Of a stretch of DNA of 64,000 nt, positions 16,558 to 26,707 are shown in pieces. Where the stretch lies: assembly GCF_009380165.1 (NCBI RefSeq), contig NZ_WHUF01000003.1:310001-374000 (forward strand), given 5' to 3'. The position numbers were made by a program, and so were the translations under genes. Positions within the stretch are counted from its first letter, which is position 1. Each line of letters opens with the position of its first letter. This DNA is from Rugamonas rivuli (lineage in GTDB: Bacteria > Pseudomonadota > Gammaproteobacteria > Burkholderiales > Burkholderiaceae_D). The notes beneath the pieces are model-generated. The model made no database searches. It saw only the letters and a program-made list of their open reading frames with translations, and was not told the DNA's origin.

Positions 16558-17859
16558 ATGGACAACAACAAAATACGCAATCCGAAGTTCTGGGTACCCA
16601 GCCTGTATCTGGCGCAGGGCCTGCCGTTCTTCGCGGTGGCCATCGTCGCCAACCAGATGTTGAAGAGCATGGGCGTGCCCAACGACGAGCTCAATCACTG
16701 GACCGGCTTGATCGGCTTCGCCTGGGTCTTCAAGCCCTTGTGGAGTCCCTTCCTGGAACTGGCCAGCAGCAAGAAGCTGGTGGTGGTCGGCTTCCAGGTC
16801 TTCGGCGGCCTGTGCCTGGGCGGCGTGGCGCTGGCGCTGCATGCACCGTTCTGGTTCGCGGGCTGCATGGCGATGCTCGCACTGGTCGGCATCTCGGCAG
16901 CCACCCACGATATCGCCTGCGACGGCTTGTACATCACCAGCCTCGATGAAAAAGGCCAGGCCAAATACGCCGGCTGGACCGGCACCTTCTTCAACGCCGG
17001 CAAGTTCTTCACCACCGGCGGCCTGCTGCTGCTGGCCGGCCACTTCGAGAAGACCATCGGCGTGGTGCCGGCATGGACCATCTGCTTCTGCATCCTGGGA
17101 GCCATCATGGTCGCCCTGGGCCTGTACAACGGCTGGGCGCTGCCGCTGGCGAAGAACGAGGTCACGGCCGATACCAACGCCGGCGCCATCGCCCGCACGC
17201 TGTGGGAAGTGATCGTCGAATTCTTCAAGAAGCCGGGCATCTGGATCTCGATCGTATTCATCATCCTGTTCCGCGCCGGCGAGGCGCAGGTGCAGTCGAT
17301 CGGCCCCCTGTTCCTGCGCGAGGCGCGCAACCTCGGCGGCCTTGGCCTGACCACCGCCGAAGTGGGCGCGGTGTACGGCACCGTCGGCACCGTGGCCTTC
17401 GTGGTCGGCAGCATCGCCGGCGGCTACTTCACCTCGTGGCTCAGCCTCAAACGCGCCATCCTGTGGCTGATCCTCGCGGTCAACCTGCCCAACGTGGCGT
17501 TCTACCTGCTGTCGGTATTCCAGCCTACCGAGCTGTCGGTGATCGGCGTGGCGCTCAGCGTCGAGATGTTCGGCTACGGCTTCGGCTTCGTCGGCCTGAT
17601 TTTGTACATGATGCAGGTGGTCGCGCCGGGCAAATTCCAGACCGCGCACTACGCCTTCTCGACCGGCATCATGCAGCTGGGCTTCGTGCTGTTCAAACTG
17701 TTCAGCGGCGACATCCAGATCTCGCTGGGCTACCAGCACTTCTTCATCTGGGTGATGCTGTGCGCGATCCCGGTGGCGGTGCTGTCGCAGCTCATTCCGA
17801 TGACCGCGCGGCCGCAGGAGCAGGAAGAGCCGGCGCCGCAAGCCGTGCGCGCAGGCTAG
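16558..17859 (+). CDS. AmpG-like MFS transporter
   Basis: A 433-residue protein with about 12 membrane segments. AmpG-family features are the N-terminal FWVPSLYLAQGLPFFAVAIV, the GFAWVFKPLWSPFLE loop and the segment ATHDIACDGLYITSL. The family carries GlcNAc-containing muropeptides and chitosaccharides into the cytoplasm. A strong ribosome-binding site (GGGGGAGGAGG) precedes the ATG. It sits inside the operon between the hexosaminidase and the ABC ATPase, so the locus has two import routes. Confidence 0.9.
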   Translation: MDNNKIRNPKFWVPSLYLAQGLPFFAVAIVANQMLKSMGVPNDELNHWTGLIGFAWVFKPLWSPFLELASSKKLVVVGFQVFGGLCLGGVALALHAPFWFAGCMAMLALVGISAATHDIACDGLYITSLDEKGQAKYAGWTGTFFNAGKFFTTGGLLLLAGHFEKTIGVVPAWTICFCILGAIMVALGLYNGWALPLAKNEVTADTNAGAIARTLWEVIVEFFKKPGIWISIVFIILFRAGEAQVQSIGPLFLREARNLGGLGLTTAEVGAVYGTVGTVAFVVGSIAGGYFTSWLSLKRAILWLILAVNLPNVAFYLLSVFQPTELSVIGVALSVEMFGYGFGFVGLILYMMQVVAPGKFQTAHYAFSTGIMQLGFVLFKLFSGDIQISLGYQHFFIWVMLCAIPVAVLSQLIPMTARPQEQEEPAPQAVRAG

Positions 17860-17862
17860 CGG

Positions 17863-18987
<1,125 letters not shown>

Positions 18988-19092
18988 ATTCGTAATATGG
19001 CCCGGTTTTATGTAACAATACGCGGGTTTACACTGTCGCGATGGCATGGCGTACCCGCCGGCCCTCTAAATTGTTTGATAGAAGGATAATTC

Positions 19093-20397
19093 ATGTCCCA
19101 CACTCGTCTCGCTCGTATTAGCCTGATCCTGGCCGCCATCGGCCTGAATGCCGCACCGGCCATGCTGGGCATGTCCCCTGTCTACGCCGCCGAAGCCGCC
19201 AAACCGGCCGAGCCGCCCAAGGATGCCGTGCGTCCCGAGATCTACAAACTGATCGACCCGGCCCAGACCAAAGATCTGCTGGCAAACAAGAACTACACCG
19301 AATTCAAGACCCGCATCGACACCGCGGCCGCCATGCCGAACGTGACGCCGTACGAAGACTTCATCCTGAACCAGATGCGCGTGCAACTGGGCCAGGCCAG
19401 CGGCGACCATCAAGCCACCGTCAAGGCGCTGGCCGCGATGATCGACTCCGGCCGCCTGAAGCCTGAAGACAAGCTGCGCTTCATCGACGCCGTCGGCGGC
19501 ATCTACTACAGCAACATCAAGGACTACGACCAGGCCATCGCCTGGTTCACCCGCTACGGCACCGAGTCGGGCGACACGCTCAAGCAGCGCCAGTTCATCG
19601 TGCGCTCCTACTTCTTCAAGGACGATTTCGCCACCGCCAAGGCCGAAGCGCTGAAGGACGTCGCCGCCGCCAAGAAGTCCGGCGCCACGCCGCCGAAGGA
19701 CGAGCTTAACCTGCTGGGCAACGTCGGCATCAAGACCAAGGACACCGAGCTGTATCTGCAAGCAGTGGAAGAGCTGACCCGCTACTACCCGAGCGAAGAC
19801 TACTGGTTCGACCTGCTGAACCGCACCCGCGGCAAGAAGACCTACGCGCCGCGCCTGGACCTCGACATCGCCCGCCTGAAAGCGCTGGCCGCACCGTCGA
19901 AGATGGAGCCGGAAGACTACGCCGAAATCGCCGAACTGGCGGTGCTGGGCGGCTTCTTCACCGAAGCGAAGATCGCCATGGACAAGGGCTACCCTGGCGC
20001 CATCCCGAACGACAAGAACAAGGCCGCGCTGCAGAAGATCCGCGACAGCGCCAACAAGGGCGCCGCCGACGATGCGAAAAACATCGACAAGGGCATCGAC
20101 TCGGCCATGAAATCCAAGGACGGCGTCGGCCTGGTCAACCTGGGCTACAACTATGTGACGCTGGGCCAGGCCGACAAGGGCATCGACCTGATGAAACAGG
20201 GTATCGCCAAGGGCGTGTCGAAGAATCCGGAAGACGCCAAGCTGCGCCTGGCCTACGCGCTGGCGATCGCCGGCAAGAAGGATGAGTCGCTCAAGCTGCT
20301 GGAAACCATCAGCGGCACCGACGGCCGCGGCGACCTGGCGCGCTACTGGGTCATGTACCAGAACCCGCCAAAAGCAGCACCGGCGGAAGCCAAGTAA
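19093..20397 (+). CDS. Exported TPR-like repeat protein
   Basis: A 434-residue protein with signal peptide (cleavage near SPVYA/AE) and then almost all alpha helix. TPR/SEL1-like pairs are visible, for example NIKDYDQAIAWFTRYG, FFTEAKIAMDKGYPGA and GLVNLGYNYVTLGQADKGID. AAGGATA precedes the ATG by 6 bases. About 105 bp separate it from the nag operon, so it may have its own promoter; TTGAAT near 18985 is only a weak candidate. A role in envelope assembly or chitin processing is a guess. Confidence 0.8.
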   Translation: MSHTRLARISLILAAIGLNAAPAMLGMSPVYAAEAAKPAEPPKDAVRPEIYKLIDPAQTKDLLANKNYTEFKTRIDTAAAMPNVTPYEDFILNQMRVQLGQASGDHQATVKALAAMIDSGRLKPEDKLRFIDAVGGIYYSNIKDYDQAIAWFTRYGTESGDTLKQRQFIVRSYFFKDDFATAKAEALKDVAAAKKSGATPPKDELNLLGNVGIKTKDTELYLQAVEELTRYYPSEDYWFDLLNRTRGKKTYAPRLDLDIARLKALAAPSKMEPEDYAEIAELAVLGGFFTEAKIAMDKGYPGAIPNDKNKAALQKIRDSANKGAADDAKNIDKGIDSAMKSKDGVGLVNLGYNYVTLGQADKGIDLMKQGIAKGVSKNPEDAKLRLAYALAIAGKKDESLKLLETISGTDGRGDLARYWVMYQNPPKAAPAEAK

Positions 20398-20403
20398 TCG
20401 AGA

Positions 20404-20429
20404 AAGCCGGCCCAGCGCCGGCTTTTTTT
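20404..20429. terminator. Rho-independent terminator, possibly bidirectional
   Basis: The stem AAGCCGGC / GCCGGCTT is followed by seven T on the plus strand, just after the TPR gene. The chitinase stop codon on the other strand overlaps the T-run, so the hairpin may serve both converging genes. Confidence 0.88.
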
Positions 20430-21723
20430 ATCGCCGCATCGCCGACGACAAGGCGTTCAGCAGTTGATGTCCGCCGTCGGCGCTCAATTCCCAGAACATC
20501 GCCCCGCGCAAGCCCTGCGCCTTGATATAGGCCGCCTTCTCCTTCAGCGACGCCGGATCTTCGTAGGTGATCCACACCTGCTGCGCCGCGTCGTACAGAT
20601 ACGGCGCCCTGGCCGCCGCGTTCCAGTAGCGCCGGTAGCCACCGCCGCCCTCCCCGGCCGGCGTCAAATATCCCTGCTTGAGCAGGTGGCCGTAGCCATA
20701 CGAGTTGCCGCCGTCCACGCCGCCCGTGGCGCCGCCGTCGCAGGCCTGGTACTGGCCGTCGCCATCGGCGCCCGGCGGGCAGCCTTTCCAGCCGTAGCCA
20801 TAGAACGGCACGCCCAGCACCAGCTGCCGCGCCGCCACACCGGCCTGCAGATAGCGCCGCACCGAACCGGCCGCGTAAAAGCCGTCGGCCGTCACCGGAT
20901 CGCGGGCGTCGCCGTACAGCGCGGCGTGGTGGCCGCTGCGCGGCTCCCACGGCATGTGGTAGTCGTAGGCCATGATGTTGATCCAGTCCAGGCTGGAGGC
21001 CAGCTCGCGCAGCCAGCCGCTGGCCGCGCCGCCATCGTTGACGTAGTTGGCATTGCCGCCGGCGGCGATGGTGATGCTGTAATGCTTGCGGTCTTCCCGC
21101 CCGGCCGCGTCGAAGGCCGCGCGCAGCTCGCGCGCCAGCGTGATGAAGTTGCGCTTGTCGGCCGGCCGCGCGCACACCTCGCCCGCCACGCACGGCACGC
21201 CGGCCTCGCCCGGATACTCCCAGTCGATGTCGATGCCATCCAGACCATGGCGGCGCATCGTCTTCACCGCCGAGGCGATGAAGGCGGCGCGCGCGGCCGG
21301 CGCGTCGGCCACGTTGGAAAAACGGTTCGACCAGTTCCAGCCGCCCACCGACACCACCACCTTGAAGCCGGGGTGGCGCCGCTTCAGCGCCACCAGCGCG
21401 CGCAGGTTGGCGCCGTCGCTGGCGGCGTCGCGGAACACCAGCGCGCCGTTGGCCGATGCAGCATCGCCGGCCGCGTCCTGGCACGGCGCCACGTCGTTGA
21501 CCGTGGGGTCGGCGTTGCCATGCTTGCCGTCCCAGCAGACGTCGACGAAGGCGTACAGCGCCATCGTCAATTTGCCGGCGCCGACGTTGGCGGCGGTGAC
21601 GGGGAAGGCGTCCGACTTCCAGCCGGGGTAGTAGCCGACGATTTCAGGTGCGGCCATCGAGGGCGCGCACGCCAGCGCGCCGGCCAGCGCCAGCGCCGGA
21701 CGCTTCAAACGGTATGGGTTCAT
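20428..21723 (-). CDS. Secreted GH18 chitinase
   Basis: A 431-residue enzyme with signal peptide (cleavage near PSMA/AP, residue 24) and one GH18 catalytic barrel. The SxGG motif is KVVVSVGGWNWS (about 121-132), and the catalytic DxxDxDxE is LDGIDIDWEYP with Glu169 as proton donor. Later barrel segments are INIMAYDYHMPW, VLGVPFYGYGW and RGAMFWELSAD. No carbohydrate-binding module is present. It hydrolyses chitin outside the inner membrane and feeds the nag operon. It lies 14 bp downstream of a GntR regulator in the same direction. Confidence 0.94.
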   Translation of the reverse strand: MNPYRLKRPALALAGALACAPSMAAPEIVGYYPGWKSDAFPVTAANVGAGKLTMALYAFVDVCWDGKHGNADPTVNDVAPCQDAAGDAASANGALVFRDAASDGANLRALVALKRRHPGFKVVVSVGGWNWSNRFSNVADAPAARAAFIASAVKTMRRHGLDGIDIDWEYPGEAGVPCVAGEVCARPADKRNFITLARELRAAFDAAGREDRKHYSITIAAGGNANYVNDGGAASGWLRELASSLDWINIMAYDYHMPWEPRSGHHAALYGDARDPVTADGFYAAGSVRRYLQAGVAARQLVLGVPFYGYGWKGCPPGADGDGQYQACDGGATGGVDGGNSYGYGHLLKQGYLTPAGEGGGGYRRYWNAAARAPYLYDAAQQVWITYEDPASLKEKAAYIKAQGLRGAMFWELSADGGHQLLNALSSAMRR

Positions 21724-21737
21724 AAGTCCTTGCAAGG

Positions 21738-22493
21738 TCAGGTGGCGTTCAGTTCGGCCACGAAGTCGTACATATCGCCGCGAAAATACGAGCGGCAGAA
21801 TTCCACCGCGCGGCCGTCGCGCAGAAAGCCCAGCCGCTCGACCGCGAGTCCGGCGTCGCCCTCGCGCGCCTGCAGCAGCAAGGCCTGCTCCGCATTGAGC
21901 AGCAGCGCCGACAGCCGTTGCAGCGCGCGCACCGGCCGGTTGCCGGCCCGCTCCAGCGCGTCGTACATCGAGGTGTCGACCGCCTCCAGCGACGGCAGGC
22001 AGGAGGCGACGATGGTGGCGTACTCCAGGCACATCGGCACCTCGTCGGCGTAGCGCATGCGGTGGAAGCGGTAGACCGCGGCGCCGGGGCTGAGCCGCAG
22101 CCGCATCGCCTCGTCCGGCGTCACCGTGCCTTCCGAGCGCTTGAGCCACACGCTGCGCGGCGTGCGCCCGCGCGCCCGCATGTCCTCGGAGAACGAGGTC
22201 AGCTTGGCGAAGTTCTTTTCGATGCGGGTGTTGATGAAATTGCCGGAGCCGGGCCGGCGCACCAGCACGCCCTCGGCGACCAGGCCGTCGATGGCCTTGC
22301 GCACCGTGATGCGCGAGATCGCCAGGTCGGCCGCCAGCTGGCGCTCGGCCGGCAGCGCGTCCTCCGGCTTGAGCAAATGCTGCTCGATCGCCGAACGCAG
22401 CGCCCGCTGCAAACGCTGGTACAGGGGTAAGTGACTGGTCTCATTGAGGTGCGCCCGGATGTGTACCAGTGGGCTGATTGGATTGCTTTCCAT
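21738..22493 (-). CDS. GntR/HutC-family regulator of chitinase/receptor region
   Basis: A 251-residue paralogue of the regulator at 9200-9934. The winged helix is visible in PLYQRLQRALRSAIEQHL and ALPAERQLAADLAISRITVR; the UTRA domain starts at FAKLTSFSEDMRARGRTPRS and ends FCRSYFRGDMYDFVAELNAT. The start at 22493 (MESNPISPLVHIRAH) is chosen over 22553, which would add an unlikely hydrophobic leader and overlap the candidate operator. It is upstream of chitinase and divergent from the TonB receptor, so probably controls both and itself. Confidence 0.87.
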   Translation of the reverse strand: MESNPISPLVHIRAHLNETSHLPLYQRLQRALRSAIEQHLLKPEDALPAERQLAADLAISRITVRKAIDGLVAEGVLVRRPGSGNFINTRIEKNFAKLTSFSEDMRARGRTPRSVWLKRSEGTVTPDEAMRLRLSPGAAVYRFHRMRYADEVPMCLEYATIVASCLPSLEAVDTSMYDALERAGNRPVRALQRLSALLLNAEQALLLQAREGDAGLAVERLGFLRDGRAVEFCRSYFRGDMYDFVAELNAT

Positions 22494-22531
22494 AACGCTG
22501 CACGCATCCTGTCTTGTCGTTGTCAATCGAT

Positions 22532-22549
22532 AATACCAAAAAAAGACCA
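22532..22549. promoter_or_regulatory. Candidate GntR/HutC operator, site B
   Basis: The sequence AATACCAAAAAAAGACCA has ACC cores 11 bp apart, the same pattern as site A before nagK. It lies about 40 bp upstream of the GntR start at 22493, a position suited to autoregulation and control of the chitinase. Confidence 0.5.
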
Positions 22550-22702
22550 GCACACCGCCGGCGGCGCCACCCGCCCTTCAAATATTTTCAGCACCACCCC
22601 GCTAACCCGCATGGATGCTGGGTTTGCGGCTGTTGTAGCGCCACACACCCCGGTCCCATACCACCGCAGCGCCGGTATCGAATAGTTACCAAAGCAACAG
22701 TC

Positions 22703-22717
22703 TGTATGCCGCATACA
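22703..22717. promoter_or_regulatory. 15-bp perfect palindrome, possible operator
   Basis: TGTATGC-C-GCATACA has perfect 7-bp arms around one base. It lies between the two candidate GntR sites in the divergent region. No bound regulator can be named. Confidence 0.4.
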
Positions 22718-22741
22718 ACATAACAAAAAAGAATTTCAAAG

Positions 22742-22759
22742 TGGTAGTGATCTGGTATT
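22742..22759. promoter_or_regulatory. Candidate GntR/HutC operator, site C
   Basis: TGGTAGTGATCTGGTATT is the inverted form of the AATACCA-N7-ACC pattern, with GGT cores 11 bp apart. It lies about 115 bp upstream of the TonB receptor start and points toward it, as site A points toward nagK. Confidence 0.55.
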
Positions 22760-22873
22760 CAAAGACGGGTATATTGGCGTTGGATTGGTTTTGTAAGTGG
22801 TTTGTAAAGAAGTAAATAAGAAACAGATCAACAATCAGCGGGCTCGGCGGAGCCTTCATCAACGGGAGGGAAC

Positions 22874-25642
22874 ATGTATCACAATTCAAATAACACGAAA
22901 ATGTCCAAACTGACGCCTATCGCGACCGCGGCGGCCATCCTGGCGCTGAGCGCCGCGATGAACGCCCAGGCGCAGCAGGCCGCAACCGAGAAAGAGCCGG
23001 AAGTGGTCGTGGTGAGCGGCATCCGCGGCTCGCTGCAGCAATCGCTGTCGGTCAAGCGCAATGCGTCGAGCAACGTCGACGTGATCACCGCCGAAGACGT
23101 CGGCAAGATGCCCGACAAGAACGTCGCCGACTCGCTGCAACGCGTGCCGGGCGTGAACATCTCGACCTCGGGCGCAGGCTCGGGCGGCTTCGACGAAAAC
23201 GACCGCGTCTCCATGCGCGGCACCGCCCCGTCGCTGACCCAGACCCTGATCAACGGCCACGCCGTATCGTCGGGCGACTGGTTCGTGCTGGACCAGGTGG
23301 GCGGTGCCGTCGGCCGTTCGGCTTCGTACTCGCTGCTGCCGTCGGAAATCGTCGGCCAGGTGGTGGTCTACAAATCGCCGACCGCCGACCAGATCGAAGG
23401 CGGTTCGAGCGGCTCGATCGACATCCGCACCCGTCATCCGCTGGACTTCAAACAGCCGCTGTCGCTGGAAGCGACCGTGCAGGCGGTGTACGCCACGCTG
23501 CCGAAGAAAACCGATCCGCAAATCAGCGCGCTGTTCAACTGGAAGAACGAAGCCGGTACGCTGGGCCTGATGGTGCAGGGCTTCTCGGAAAAACGCAGCC
23601 TGCGCCGCGACGGCCAGGAGCTGCTGCAATGGACCCAGGTCGCGCCGACCAACGCCGCCGTCAAGACCAACCCGGACCTGGCCAACGTCTGGTTCCCGCG
23701 CCTGATCGGCTCCTCGCTGTTCCAGCAAGAGCGCAAGCGCAAGGGCGGCCTGCTCGACCTGCAATTCAAGCCTAACCGCGACCTGAGTCTGGAAGCGACC
23801 TACTTCCGCTCGAAGATGGATGCGTCCAACTTCAACGCCAACTACATGACCGACATGAACGGCTCCGGCATGCTGGGTTCGGGCGTGGCGCCTGATCCGG
23901 GCTACGTGGTACGCAACGGCACGCTGGTGTCGGCCGCCTTCACCAACAAGGGCACGGCCGCCAAGCCGCTGCGCTACGGCATCGTCGACGACATCGTCCG
24001 CGAAGGCGCCTACGCGCAGACCGAGTTCTTCGACCTGGACGCCAAATGGCGCGCGACCGACAAGCTGGTGTTCACCGCCAAGGCCGGCGCCACCAAGGGC
24101 AAGGGCGTCACGCCTAGCCAGGGCGTGTTCGAGGGCGACGTCAACAACTCCGGCGCCAGCTACCAGCTGAATGGCCTGGGCAGCCCGGCCAACGTCAAGT
24201 TCCCTAACATCGACGTCTCCAAGTTCACCGGCACCCCGCTGGACTGGGTGTTCGGCGTCTCGCCGGCCACCACCGACGACAAGGAAAGCTACGGCCAGAT
24301 CGACGCCGCCTTCGCGCTCGACGCCGGCGTATTCCGCGAGATCAAATTCGGCGTGCGCGGCTCGCACCACACCCGCGCCAACTTCGAAGTGGCGCAAGGC
24401 CCGAACTGGTCCAACACCGACGTCGGCGGCAACACCACCAACCCGGCCTGGAACGGCACCACCTACCCTGGCAACTTCGGCAAGGACCTGGGCGGCGACT
24501 TCCCTAAAAACGTCTGGCTGCTCGATCCTGCCATCCTGAACGCATGGGGCGACCTGCACTCGAACCGCGACGTCTCGCGCACCTACTACCAGGACATGTT
24601 CGACCTGAAGGAAAACACCAAGGCGATCTACGTCCAGGGCGAGATGGAAGGCGAAGGCTGGAACGGTAACGTCGGCCTGCGCATCGTGCGCACCGAAGGC
24701 ACGTCGAACGGCTACCAGATCCTGCCGAGCCAACCGGTCGGCGGCACGCTGCCAGCCTATCCATGGGGCGGTTTCGTCCAGAAGACGGCGATCGACAACA
24801 ACAGCACCATCCCGCTGCCTAGCCTGAACCTGAAGTTCGACCTGCGCTCCGACCTGGTGGCCCGCGTCGGCCTGTCGCGCACCATGACCCGTCCCGACTA
24901 CGGCGCCTTGGGCGGCGCGGTGATCCTGACCGACGAAACCCACACCGGCAACGGCGGCAACTCGGCACTGAAACCGGTCAAGTCGAACAACCTGGACGTC
25001 AGCCTGCAATGGTACTTCGCACCGCGCGCCCTGCTGTCGGCCGGCCTGTTCTACATGGACCTGCATGACTACGTCGGCTACGGCACCAGCACCGGCACCT
25101 TCATCGACACCCGCGCTTCGCAGGAACAGAAGAAGCCAGTGTTCGCGACCTACAGCATCACCTCGCCGATCAACGTCGGCGCCAAGGTCAAGGGCATGGA
25201 ACTGGCAGCGCAGGTACCGGTCGGCATGGGCTACGGCTTCGACGCCAACGCCACCTTCGCCGACTCGCACCTGAACTTCGGTGCCTGCCCGGCGATGCAG
25301 ACCGCCACCTCCGGCGATCCGTGCGACATGCTGGGCGCTTCGAAGGTCACGGCCAACGCCGGCGTGTACTACGAAAACGACAAGTTCAATGCACGTCTGA
25401 GCTACGCATGGCGCTCGTCGTTCCTGGCAGCCCAGGACCGCGGCACCCCGCTGTACCAGGACGCATCGGGCACCCTGTCGGCCTCGTTCAACTACAACAT
25501 CAGCAAGAACATCGTGCTGACGATCAGTGGCCAGAACCTGAACAATCCTATCCTGAAGAACTACATCTTCAACAAGGACCAGCCGGCACGCTTCTACGCC
25601 AACGGCGCGCAGTACTACGCCGGCCTGCACATCAAGTACTAA
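22874..25642 (+). CDS. TonB-dependent receptor (Xanthomonas/Caulobacter type), probable chito-oligosaccharide uptake
   Basis: A 922-residue outer-membrane receptor. A signal peptide (LSAAMNAQAQ) is followed by a TonB box-like EPEVVVVSGIRG, the plug (ITAEDVGKMPDKNVADSLQR, VPGVNISTSG) and a 22-strand-size barrel ending YYAGLHIKY, a terminal aromatic strand typical of outer-membrane proteins. GGAGGG precedes the ATG. It resembles the large receptors used for polysaccharide fragments. The flanking chitinase and GntR gene point to chito-oligosaccharides; this is contextual. Confidence 0.92.
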   Translation: MYHNSNNTKMSKLTPIATAAAILALSAAMNAQAQQAATEKEPEVVVVSGIRGSLQQSLSVKRNASSNVDVITAEDVGKMPDKNVADSLQRVPGVNISTSGAGSGGFDENDRVSMRGTAPSLTQTLINGHAVSSGDWFVLDQVGGAVGRSASYSLLPSEIVGQVVVYKSPTADQIEGGSSGSIDIRTRHPLDFKQPLSLEATVQAVYATLPKKTDPQISALFNWKNEAGTLGLMVQGFSEKRSLRRDGQELLQWTQVAPTNAAVKTNPDLANVWFPRLIGSSLFQQERKRKGGLLDLQFKPNRDLSLEATYFRSKMDASNFNANYMTDMNGSGMLGSGVAPDPGYVVRNGTLVSAAFTNKGTAAKPLRYGIVDDIVREGAYAQTEFFDLDAKWRATDKLVFTAKAGATKGKGVTPSQGVFEGDVNNSGASYQLNGLGSPANVKFPNIDVSKFTGTPLDWVFGVSPATTDDKESYGQIDAAFALDAGVFREIKFGVRGSHHTRANFEVAQGPNWSNTDVGGNTTNPAWNGTTYPGNFGKDLGGDFPKNVWLLDPAILNAWGDLHSNRDVSRTYYQDMFDLKENTKAIYVQGEMEGEGWNGNVGLRIVRTEGTSNGYQILPSQPVGGTLPAYPWGGFVQKTAIDNNSTIPLPSLNLKFDLRSDLVARVGLSRTMTRPDYGALGGAVILTDETHTGNGGNSALKPVKSNNLDVSLQWYFAPRALLSAGLFYMDLHDYVGYGTSTGTFIDTRASQEQKKPVFATYSITSPINVGAKVKGMELAAQVPVGMGYGFDANATFADSHLNFGACPAMQTATSGDPCDMLGASKVTANAGVYYENDKFNARLSYAWRSSFLAAQDRGTPLYQDASGTLSASFNYNISKNIVLTISGQNLNNPILKNYIFNKDQPARFYANGAQYYAGLHIKY

Positions 25643-25671
25643 TCTGTAACCGTTTCATTGTGTAGTCTGTT

Positions 25672-25707
25672 CCCGCCACGGCCTCCCCGGCCCTGGCGGG
25701 TTTTTTT
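25672..25707 (+). terminator. Rho-independent terminator after the TonB receptor
   Basis: The stem CCCGCCA / TGGCGGG is followed by TTTTTTT, 30 bp after the receptor stop. Confidence 0.9.
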
Positions 25708-25724
25708 ATGCCATCATACGATTC

Positions 25725-26696
25725 ATGAACCAGATCCCCGAACACCACGACCTCGACCCGACGCGTTTCGAGCGCGAGATCGCCGGCAGCTACCGCCCCG
25801 CCATCCTGCGCGGCTTCGTGCGCCACTGGCCGGCCGTGCACCAGGCGCGGCAAGCGCCGGAAGCGCTGTGCCAGTACCTGATGGGCTTCGACAGCGGGCG
25901 CCCGGTCGACGCCGTGATGACGCCGCCGGACCAGCGCGGGCGGCTGTTCTACAAGCCGGACATGGAAGGCTTCAACTTCGTGCGCAACCAGGTCACGGTG
26001 TCCAAGGTGATCGAGCAGCTGGCGCGCTACTCGCAGTTCGAAGCGCCACCGGCGGTGGCGATCCAGAGCGCGCTGATCGACGACTGCCTGCCGCAGTTCG
26101 CGCTGCACAATGTGGCGCCGGCGCTGCCGCCGTCGGTGCGGCCGCGCATCTGGCTGGGCAACACCATCACCACGCCCGCGCACTTCGACGAATCCTACAA
26201 CCTGGCCTGCGTGGTCAGCGGCGAGCGGCGCTTCACGCTGTTCCCTCCCGAGCAGATCGGCAACCTGTATATCGGCCCGCTCGATTTCGCGCCCACGCCC
26301 ACGCCGATCAGCATGGTCAATTTCCGCGATCCGGATTATGAGAAGCACCCGCGCTTCCGGCAGGCGCTGGACGCGGCCCTGGTGGCCGACCTGCTGCCGG
26401 GCGACGCACTGTTCATCCCGCCGCTGTGGTGGCACCACGTGCAGTCCAACGGCATCCTGAACATGATGGTGAACTACTGGTGGAAGAACGAGCAGCCGGC
26501 GCCGGACGCCGGCACCATCTTCGAGGCGCTGGTCGCCACGCTGCAAAGCATGAAGCACCAGCCGCCGGAACTGCGCGCTGCCTGGGGCGCGATCTTCCAG
26601 CACTACGTGTTCGATCCGGCGCAAGACCCGGCGGCCCACATACCGGAACACAAGCAGGGCGTGCTGCACAACGCCCGCCCGCCGCGCCGGCCCTGA
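25725..26696 (+). CDS. Cupin-like (JmjC/cupin_8) dioxygenase-type protein
   Basis: A 323-residue protein with an iron site of the Fe(II)/2-oxoglutarate type: HFD at 153-155 (TPAHFDESYNL) and a distal His in LFIPPLWWHHVQS (237/238). FYKPDMEGFNF and CVVSGERRFTLFPP match the cupin-like group often found beside TonB-dependent receptors in Caulobacter and Xanthomonas carbohydrate loci. Its substrate is unknown. It starts 18 bp after the receptor terminator, so transcription may be separate or read through. Confidence 0.85.
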   Translation: MNQIPEHHDLDPTRFEREIAGSYRPAILRGFVRHWPAVHQARQAPEALCQYLMGFDSGRPVDAVMTPPDQRGRLFYKPDMEGFNFVRNQVTVSKVIEQLARYSQFEAPPAVAIQSALIDDCLPQFALHNVAPALPPSVRPRIWLGNTITTPAHFDESYNLACVVSGERRFTLFPPEQIGNLYIGPLDFAPTPTPISMVNFRDPDYEKHPRFRQALDAALVADLLPGDALFIPPLWWHHVQSNGILNMMVNYWWKNEQPAPDAGTIFEALVATLQSMKHQPPELRAAWGAIFQHYVFDPAQDPAAHIPEHKQGVLHNARPPRRP

Positions 26697-26707
26697 CGCC
26701 AAACATG

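Larger units (their letters stand above)
22494..22873. promoter_or_regulatory. Divergent control region between GntR gene and TonB receptor
   Basis: This 380-bp AT-richer stretch has no supported gene. It holds operator site B (22532-22549), a palindrome (22703-22717), operator site C (22742-22759) and a small hairpin GGCTC-GGCG-GAGCC just before the receptor ribosome-binding site (GGAGGG, 22865-22870). No clear consensus -35/-10 pair was found for either direction. Confidence 0.65.

Noticed and set aside
22886..25630. A 914-codon frame opposite the TonB receptor
   Set aside because: Antisense shadow of a clear receptor gene; Val/Arg/Gln-rich composition typical of GC-driven frames.
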